Shown: piece after piece, positions 35,901 through 43,453 of the stretch | How the letters are laid out: each line of letters begins with the position of its first letter | Numbering within the stretch: position 1 is the first letter of the stretch | Origin: Lingula anatina | Lineage: Eukaryota; Brachiopoda; Lingulata; Lingulida; Lingulidae | Assembly: GCF_001039355.2 (NCBI RefSeq) | Contig: NW_019775410.1 | Location: forward strand, 335,123 to 378,575 | DNA length: 43,453 bases | Direction of reading: 5' to 3' | Notes under the pieces: model-generated | The model's database searches: none | Seen by the model: only the letters and a program-made list of their open reading frames with translations | Told to the model about the DNA's origin: nothing | Program-made: the position numbers and the translations under genes

Positions 35901-37704
35901 TATCAACCCGAGACTAGGGTACGCACACATGCTTGAAAGCAGCGGTAACATTCCACATTTTATGCTGTTATAAAAACTATCGAAGAATATTATTTAGCAA
36001 AACACTGCTATCCTTGGAAATAAAACAATCAAAACTCACTGGAGGAAACACAGGTATTATCAAGAGCGCATGCGCAGCCCCATCCGTTCGGATTTCCTCC
36101 GCCCCAGTAGAGCATCCTCTCACCATCGCGAGAACTCCAGTAGATGTTGTGCCCTGCCTCTGTTAGCGACCCAAAAAAGTACGTCCCAATACACCTCACT
36201 TTCAAATACTGTTTACAGCTCGTTGATGCGTTAATAACACTGAGCATCTGTGCCATGGACAACTCTGAGAAATAAGAAAATTAGAAGGAAAACCAAATAA
36301 TTTGATATTAGCTAAGGTATTTTTGCATCAAATTTGAATTTGTTTTATCATGTTTTAATACAAAGGCGTTTTTTTACTTTGATATGATAAGTTTTAAATA
36401 TCTAGATACCTTTTTAAATGCTTGTAGATAAGAATAAATGAAAATATCTGATATTACGCAAAGAGTTTTAAAAGTCTCTCACCGTAAACAACGTCAGTCT
36501 GGAAGGAGGCATTTGGCTCATACCCGTCTACGGTGACCGAGGCCTTGTTATGGTATATTTTGGCAACAGGTGGATTCTCTTGGAAGTCGCAGTAGACTGG
36601 GAAGGGGTCCAGACCGGTGTACGGGCCGTCTGGGTCGATCACGTGACTGCCACTGACTGTGCTGCCGTACACGCGATTCCAGTCTAGACACGACTGTGGT
36701 GCTGTGAAAATAATACCACACGATTTCTATAAAAGTAATGATCTATCTGTCGCAATTTTTCCCAGTAAACTCGTCAAGTTCGGATCACGTGGTCAGCACG
36801 TTGCTACCACGTTATAACGTTATAGCAACGGATTAACCACGTGGTACCAATGTGACGTGTTTGCTGGGTGGTTTAGAGAGATAAACAGGTGAACAGTACG
36901 TACATCTATCTCCTCTGTATTAATGCTCATAAAAGTACGGAAATGTATTTTTTAAGTGTATATAATAATTCATTGTTGATAAAAATAGTAATTGTAAAAT
37001 ATTTCCTAAGTGACTATGTACATTGTATGACAATGCAATTTTAGAATAAAACTCAGGTAGCCAGAAAGCCTCCAATATAACAAAAAGACTTGGAAGTGTT
37101 GATAAAAGACCCAGACGGGATGAAAAAAACAAAAGAACAAATCTTCAGTTCTTTTGTCTTCAGTATAATTATGTATTTCTCATTTTGAGGACTGGCTCGT
37201 CTGTTCCCTGGGCCTGAACTGATGCTAACTTAAACTGGCCATCAATCATGATAAATTATAAACTAGATTCGTTTAAATGTTTCCTGATCGATATTAGACT
37301 GAACTGACCACTTAATGCACTGTCATCCATAATGGGATATGATACATTGGAGTGTGCGATACGTCCTGTATATACACACTGTGTTTTTTATCACCCTGGC
37401 TAGCTTTTCAAGAGAATATTTTGCGATTGTACCTTTACACAGATCGCAAAAGTCCTTGCAAGTACACGCATATGTTTTTTTTTAATGCTAATGTTCGACC
37501 TACCAATGCTCGCCTCCAGATACGTAGTACCAGCAGTCTGGACAACAGTGTTCGCGGCGCTCCTTTGCTCTGACAGCAATACGCATGATCGTTGGTCCTC
37601 TTGGAAGTTCACTGCCTTGCATACGTCCCAACCGGCTCTAAAAGCAATACACGGTGAACCAGTGATTAACCCCCATCAGTTGACCTTGCATGTCTGCATT
37701 TTAT

Positions 37705-37752
<48 letters not shown>

Positions 37753-39125
37753 TTTGCCACCTCAGAGAAGTGAGTACATACACATAAAACTACATATCAA
37801 AAAAGGGCCAAGACTAAGATTGTTATGCTTCCACATGAAATATTCTGAAATAAAGGAAGATTTGTCAAATATGGCATAGTTTTGCACCTTTGAAAGGTAA
37901 GCATTTTGCTAGTGTGATTAGCTAAGAATGAATATCAAAATTTCAAAACAGTGCGGTTTGCAATTGTTTGCAATTGTACAAATGACATCAATCACGTATT
38001 CAAAAATCTAATAATTTGACTTGATTTTTTAAACCTTAAGTATGACTGTATAAACTGACAAAAGTTATCAAAAGGTGACATGTATTTAAAACATTTCCAA
38101 ATTTTCAGCAGGGATCTATGGAAAGTTTTTTCACTGCAATACGCAGCTGGTATAACTGTCCTGGGAGCTTTACCTAGCTCTTGTAGTGCTTATATCTTTT
38201 GAACGTATTCAGGGCACAGACCGTGATCACTAGATACCGCCAATGGATTTTTGGATTTTTGGAATTAGGATTTTTCATGTGAACTTTTAACTGGATTTCA
38301 ATTTATGACAAAAATATGCATGCCAATGGGGAACAAGGCCTACTCCTATGTTTCGAAAATCTTTCTCCAATTCAAAAATAACAACACGGGGAACCATGAA
38401 AAGAGATTTTAAATTTCCATCAAAATATCTCCACAATTCAGTAAACTACTTTGTCTTCTTGCAATTACTTCTCCACCGCAACTACATCTCTACTTCCAAT
38501 CTCTTTTAAGTGCATTCTTAAAAATAATCTGAATGCAGAAAAGCGCTGAATGCAACCATCGCTCTATAGAATAAAAAGAAGAAAAAAAACGCTTAACAGA
38601 GCGAGAGTTGGGTGCTTGTTTTAGAGCAAAAAAAAGAACAGCTATCATTGCTTCTTCATGGTCATAAATATTTAACCATTTGATAGAATGAAATTATCTT
38701 TGTTACCGTATCTAGATTCATACTTGACAAATATGAAAATACTTGAACAGTACCACTTTTTTCTTTTCTTAAATTAATTTAATTCAAATTGTATTTATTT
38801 TTGTGTGTATATTTGTGTATATTTTTGTGTGTATGTATAATATTTTGGATATATTTTCTTCCTTAATACATCAATGTTATTTGTTGTTAATCAGAATTAT
38901 GCTCATTTAGTTTTGACTGTTTCCATTCTTTTCTAGATGTTTTTTCCTTTTTTGTTGATACCAACTTATATATAATTTATATTGTAATGCAGAAGCGACT
39001 TAAATCGTTTTCGATCTCTTGAATTTATCTTGTTTTATAAAAACTGAAAAGCGTGAATATGCAATGTTTGCTATTAAATATGACGATGTGCAATGTTGTA
39101 CAGAATCATCTAAAATTCACAATTA

Positions 39126-39180
<55 letters not shown>

Positions 39181-39401
39181 AACCATTTGATAGGTATATT
39201 CCCTTACCCGAGGCATTCCCCACTACAGGTCACAAGCGTCATGTGCCGCCCACTGTGTGTGACTGCTGTTAAAGAGCCGCCATCCGATAGCTCGTAATCT
39301 CTGAACATCTTGAAAGTTGCTACTTTGCTGGCAGACATTGTGAAGGCCAACGGAATAAGGGAACAGAAAAATATGAAAACTGCGTTCAAAAGGACTGCCA
39401 T
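32909..39401 (-). CDS. Secreted PAN/Apple plus contactin-associated-type fibrinogen-like protein (5 exons)
   Basis: Minus-strand exons in order: 39401-39208, 37637-37504, 36701-36483, 36264-36040, 33075-32909. All have GT-AG borders and matching phases (2,1,1,1); the product is 312 residues and ends in TAG. Residues 1-24 form a hydrophobic signal peptide. About 25-109 look like a PAN/Apple domain (TCSGECLGAGWDVCKAVNF, RSCVLL). About 113-312 form a fibrinogen-like domain of the kind found in contactin-associated proteins and coral skeletal organic matrix proteins: SCLDW, SGSHVIDPDGP, VYCDF, YWSSRDGERMLYWGGGNP (from about 224), CACALDNTC, LCNCN, and a terminal FTVGPLEC. No transmembrane segment is visible. 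An extracellular role in adhesion, matrix or recognition is inferred. The last exon reads through a potential GTGAGG donor to an end typical of the family, so the gene looks complete. Confidence 0.85.
33259..33515. mobile_element. Harbinger-like MITE, family H, copy 4
   Basis: A 257-bp palindromic element starts GACTGGGTTCCCATACTTAG and ends GACTGGGAATGATCC plus C, flanked by perfect TAA (33256-33258, 33516-33518). It lies in intron 4 of the PAN gene, about 28 kb from copies 1-3. Confidence 0.7.
34425..35730. repeat. 26-bp perfect inverted repeat flanking the Tc1 relic
   Basis: 34425-34450 (starting GACTTGACATTTAATATGGA) is the exact reverse complement of 35705-35730. The 1.3-kb span fits the size of a Tc1 element, so these may be remnants of its inverted repeats, although no TA flank can be assigned. 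Confidence 0.5.
34745..35327 (-). pseudogene. Tc1/mariner transposase relic
   Basis: On the minus strand an open stretch contains LRWSSKSPHLNHIDNMW, which matches the C-terminal catalytic-region signature of Tc1 transposases (usually W-P-S-Q-S-P-D-L-N-P-I-E). It continues to DDWNIIPD and, after a frame change, MPCRLRALVTVRRGQV, resembling the typical Tc1 end. Stops and frame changes upstream show it is inactive. It lies in intron 4 of the PAN gene. Confidence 0.7.
36761..36868. mobile_element. 108-bp palindromic MITE
   Basis: The ends are CCCAGTAAACTCGTCA and, reversed, CCCAGCAAACACGTCA. The centre contains TAACGTTATA. It lies in intron 2 of the PAN gene. No clear target duplication is visible. 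Confidence 0.6.
37706..37754. repeat. (TTTA)n microsatellite
   Basis: About 12 TTTA units lie in intron 1 of the PAN gene, in the opposite orientation to the (AAAT)n tract at 39124. It may be the tail of another, minus-strand retroposon, but I found no matching target duplication. Confidence 0.85.
38687..39180 (+). mobile_element. Retroposon with (AAAT)n tail and 13-bp target duplication
   Basis: AACCATTTGATAG occurs at 38674-38686 and exactly at 39181-39193. The ~494-bp insert ends in an (AAAT)n tract (39124-39180), as in LINE-type insertions with microsatellite tails. The body has no ORF and is probably a truncated LINE 3' UTR. It sits antisense in intron 1 of the PAN gene. Confidence 0.75.
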
Positions 39402-39419
39402 GCTTTACTGTTGATGCGT

Positions 39420-41030
39420 TTAATGTTTGAAGTGTTTCGTCGACAGTCTAATTTATCCTCTAGTATGTTTAAGTCGTCTCTCTGCTTTCCATTAACCAAT
39501 TAAAGCAAATGAACTTACGTAAGACCGGTTCAGCTTAACAGATCACTACACGTAGTTATACACAGTGAAATTGGAATAGCACTTAGAGGCCACAACCCAT
39601 ACATCAGCTACTCAATATTTCATGGGATGCAGACCGAGTGAAAGGACACAATGGGACATCAGTGCTCAGGGGGAGATACAAATGGTCTTTGTGAAATAAG
39701 AGATTTCACATTTCAGAGCGCTTATATGTCGTTTTAATTGATCGTTCGACTGTCAACTGCGTGGAATTCACTTTAATCAGTTATCCAAATGGATAGGAAG
39801 CATAAGTTTTGTCAGCTAATTGTCATTTTGTACGATGTATGCTATTACTAATGCATCTTTTGCTTGATAATAGCTGCATTAAAAACAGACACCAAAGTAC
39901 AATAAAATTAAAGCAGACAACAAAATCACAGACGGATGTTTCCGCCAATTTTTACTTGATTAAACTGGCTTAGACGACATTTCTTGGACTTGTCTGGCTT
40001 TAAACAAACGCTTGGAATTCTGTGCTTGTCAACAATATCGATCACCTTGGTGCAAGCAATACCGTTATCATTTGTTTTGCAAGATTAGATCGATTCCCTG
40101 GGGTTTGCATTGAGGTTTGCATTGTGAAGGAATTGCTTACTGTACACAATACAATTTTCAAGATGCATTCGCTTTTAACTAATTGGTTACCGTACTCACT
40201 GAACACAAAAACATAATGCACGGAGTTGTGCTTTAATGTATTCCTCGTTCATTCCTCGCTCATAATGATATCTTAATTCTGAAACCTTCCACACATGATG
40301 CAGACTATGTATTTGTGATACTTAAGCCTTAAAGGTCTACTAAATAATTTGGCCACGTTGGTGCCAAAGCGTTATTATGATATCAAACTCAAAACCTTGG
40401 TTTCTGATTGCGCCCCTGCAACAATCACACACACACGCGCGCGCGCGCGCGCGCTCGCACGCATGCACACGCACACATGCACTTACTCGCCTAGGACATG
40501 ATTCCTGCATGTTTGTATCATACAAAATCCAATAATGAGACGACATTGATTTTGATCGTGAAAATTTAATTTGTCCAAATACTCGCACAACTTCCAGAAG
40601 AGCTGGGATGCATCAGTCACGCCTCCGTATTTTCTGCTAAATATCACAACAAATGCTATGACAGTACAGGATTTATTGATATAGATTATGTCAAATGAGG
40701 GTAACTATCGGTCAGTGAACTAATAATTTTCACATGTATACTGTGTCTGCTGTTCTATGTTATAACATTGATCACAAATATTCTTTAGAGAGTCGGAAAG
40801 ACTTTCCGAAAGCCATTCTAGAAATGAATCACTGAACAGTAAAATGCGTATTTAAAAAGCAATTTCACACGAACGGAACGTGCAGATATTTCACAATGCC
40901 GGTTGTTAAGGGTATAAACAAAGGACAAACGCTGGTTGACAGCTGATTTACTTTAGTGATATCACGATAACGCTGAAAGTCGTTAGTCTAATGTATCAAA
41001 TCGGATACCAAAACCCAGCTTACAGTCAGT
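39420..41030. other. Region upstream of the PAN gene, no gene recognised
   Basis: This holds the presumed promoter side of the minus-strand gene. I see no reliable core-promoter motif and no exon chain. A CA/CG simple repeat lies at 40426-40456. Confidence 0.45.
40426..40456. repeat. (CA)n(CG)n simple repeat
   Basis: A short CA run passes into about ten CG units, a potential Z-DNA-forming tract. It yields a false Arg/Ala/Cys-rich frame on the minus strand. Confidence 0.85.
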
Positions 41031-41031
41031 A

Positions 41032-42544
41032 GACCGCATTCACAACGATTTGAGCCAGGCTTTACAAATCCTGGGACTAAATATGGTAGACGTACATGAA
41101 AGGAAAACCGCCTAATCTTTTAATAGTCTCTCCGCCTCTCACACGCCTCCCCACACGTCGTCCCTGCGGGGTACAGTCATTAAATCTCGGCTCCGTTCGC
41201 CATGTAGAAGATTTAATGATTTAATGATGGGTTTAATGACTGTACCATGGCCAGAAATGTGCAGCATTGACGCAATACGCGAGGGCGCAACAGTAGGGCT
41301 TCACGTGACTCAACTAACCAATCACAGCACAAGAATGGCATCGCACACTGACTCTGTGATAAGTGCTCAGCCCATTGTCAAGTAGTGTTAGTTCATGGTA
41401 ACAAGTGTCTGATATGTGCAGAGAAGTTTATTATTATAATATATATTGTTCTTATTGTTACATTATTAAATCTAACTCTGTATCCAAGTAGTAACTATAA
41501 TGTAGGCCTACTAAGTCAGGTACTGATGGTGTACAGAGGTCATATATTCCAAAATAAGCCATTACCACTGATTTATAACTTTCTTTTTTGTTTAATATGT
41601 TATTCATGAAAGAGTTCACGAAAGATTATTTTAATTTGTTAAATCGTGATCTTATTCTTTTTATATTCAAATAATTGAAAACTGTGGGTAAAATTGGTCT
41701 TCCACTTCTTATTTGCATTTTTCCTTTACTACAAGATTATTTTGGAACAGTTGCAGCATTAAAAATTTAAATAAATAGCAATCTGAAAGAAGAATTTTGC
41801 ATAATTATTAAATGATGATAGGGATTTTGGATTTAGAGATTAGTTAAATACTGAGTAGTGATATGGTCAGTCAATTTATGTAGAATCTGACAATATGATT
41901 GAAAATAGTGATTGAATTCTTGGCCTTGCACTGAGCAGTTTTACATTTGTGCCAAGTGCTCTTTTTGGACTCCATTGTACAGTGGTAAAAAATCTTCAAT
42001 TGCCATGAAATTTTTTAATCAGACTCTGTATGTTACTGCTATCAGCTGGTGCTATCGGCAACGAATTAATTTCCCTTTGTTTCTGAGTGAATCAACCGTC
42101 TAAAATCACTATTACTGAAAATATTTGCGCTTTGCTGAGGGTAGTCTAGGCAATATACGGCAAACTTCTTAGTACGTGTGTACAACAGAATTTTTTTAAA
42201 AACCCTAGCGATATTTGGTCAGGAGTTGCTTGAAGCATAGCACAGCGTTGCTGTCTATCGGCATCAGGCCGTTAGTTTGTCAATTCTCACGAATTACCCA
42301 CGAATCGCGAACCCATTCATTTTCCTGTGGCAATCTAGCAACTCATTAAAAATGCACGCATGCGCAGTGGGCTAGGCGTGACGTCATGCAGTGCATTTCT
42401 GGGGATGACCCCGCAGGGACAACGTGTGGGGAGGCGTGTGAGAGGCGGAGAGACTTCTTAAAGATTAGGCGGTTTTCCTTTCATGTACGTCCGCCATAGT
42501 CCCAGGATTTGTAAAGCCTGGCTCAAATCGTTGTGAATGCGGTC
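41032..42544. mobile_element. 1.5-kb element with ~140-bp terminal inverted repeats (family L)
   Basis: The left arm 41032-41171 and right arm 42409-42544 are nearly perfect inverted copies, starting GACCGCATTCACAACGATTT. They share ATGAAAGGAAAACCGCCTAA, CCGCCTCTCACACGCCTCCC and GTCCCTGCGGGG. The family-L short element at 5396-5668 has the same order of arm motifs. The flanks are GTA and TTA, not a clean duplication. The interior has two short frames (74 and 63 codons) without recognisable domains, so transposase is supplied elsewhere or absent. Confidence 0.7.
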
Positions 42545-43453
42545 TTAGGAATACAAGCTAACCTATCGGTCTTCAAATGGTCAAGCCTCAATCTTAACGT
42601 GTGCGTGGCCCTGAGGTTTGCAGCATGTTTAATTTTCGGTCCACAAAACAACAACAATAACAACAGCAACAATAATAATAATATATTCCATGTAGTAACA
42701 ACAATGTGTGGTACAGAGGTTATTTACTTAAGGTAGATCCTGGAGAAAAAAGGGTTGATGACGAGAATGATCGGTAAACGTAGTCTATGTTTCAAGGATT
42801 TTTGTTAGTTGTGTTGTTGTTTTTCCTTGCATAACATGTACGTGTTGTGGTGGTTCTAGACTTTTTACACTGTTGTTCAATTGACCATGCAGTTTCTAAT
42901 CTCGAGGTTTTTTATCTATTGCTGTCCTTAAAAACTACTTCTGCTATCATAGTAAAAAAAAAGCGTTATAGCATTCAACCACACACGTAGTTCGATATTA
43001 GTCTTGGGTCCAGCAGGTATCACGTTGTTGGGTTGGGTGCCACGCACAATGTTTATTTGGGAGTTATCGGTCTTAAGCGGGAAGTGAGAGCCACACTACA
43101 TGTACACCAACTACATGTATATGATTTTTTCCCTTTTACCTTTGATGATTCAAACTTTGTACAGACTTCATGGCAGACGAAACACTTGCTTTATATTAGT
43201 TTGTGTGGGACCCCCCCCTTTCCTATAGGCCTATGAAAGCCATTCCTGGAGTTGATGTGTAAGATAGGAAAGATATATTGTCATCTATGAAACCATCTAG
43301 TTTACCCATGCACGAAGCAAACAGCATATTTAAATGCTTATATTGTTTTAATCTTACTATGTTTTTAACTTCTTTTGTGCAAAATATGTCCATGCGTTTG
43401 CAGACATTCGTTAATTGAAAATGCTATAATCGAATTTTATAGAAAAACCAAAC
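42545..43453. other. No gene recognised
   Basis: This stretch contains a CAA/AAT simple repeat near 42645-42690 and otherwise unremarkable AT-rich sequence. Confidence 0.5.

Noticed and set aside
37706-39180. A single composite element bounded by (TTTA)n and (AAAT)n tracts
   Set aside because: The right tract belongs to a retroposon with its own 13-bp duplication starting at 38674; the left tract has no matching end.

Overview
The window is eukaryotic (metazoan) genomic DNA. It has AT-rich intergenic and intronic sequence, canonical GT-AG introns, polyadenylation signals, many microsatellites and a dense population of short inverted-repeat transposons. The base composition, the transposon classes and a secreted PAN plus contactin-associated-like protein suggest a marine invertebrate, perhaps a hemichordate or cephalochordate. 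That placement is an inference. None of the bacterial-style ORFs is a complete gene; I assembled the genes by hand from splice sites and reading-frame phase.

Left half (about 1.7-22.4 kb, + strand): one multi-exon gene. It has a non-coding first exon ending at 1855, then 17 coding exons (2270-22188) whose phases agree throughout, giving about 677 residues. The protein has two U1/matrin-type C2H2 zinc fingers, an RGG/RG-rich centre and a proline-rich C-terminus, which is the layout of a nuclear RNA-binding protein. Its introns hold at least seven inverted-repeat elements, a ~337-bp repeat array, a poly(A)-tailed retroposon with a 12-bp target duplication, and a LINE 3' fragment. Exons 11 and 12 begin with a near-identical duplicated segment. 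Two single-N positions (15842 and 22877) are each flanked by near-identical ~1-kb and ~0.33-kb copies and look like unmerged contig ends.

Middle (about 22.5-32.6 kb): mostly no recognisable gene. It contains a possible small two-exon transcript (25.7-26.5 kb) and three evenly spaced tRNA-like (SINE-like) units near 27.3-27.65 kb.

Right half (32.9-39.4 kb, - strand): a complete five-exon gene for a 312-residue secreted protein. It has a signal peptide, a PAN/Apple-like domain and a fibrinogen-like domain of the contactin-associated-protein type, as found in cnidarian skeletal matrix proteins. Its introns contain a Tc1/mariner transposase relic, a Harbinger-like MITE, and a retroposon whose 13-bp target duplication ends 14 bp from the exon 1 splice donor. 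Beyond it (41.0-42.5 kb) lies a 1.5-kb element with ~140-bp terminal inverted repeats. The two genes are not obviously linked in function.
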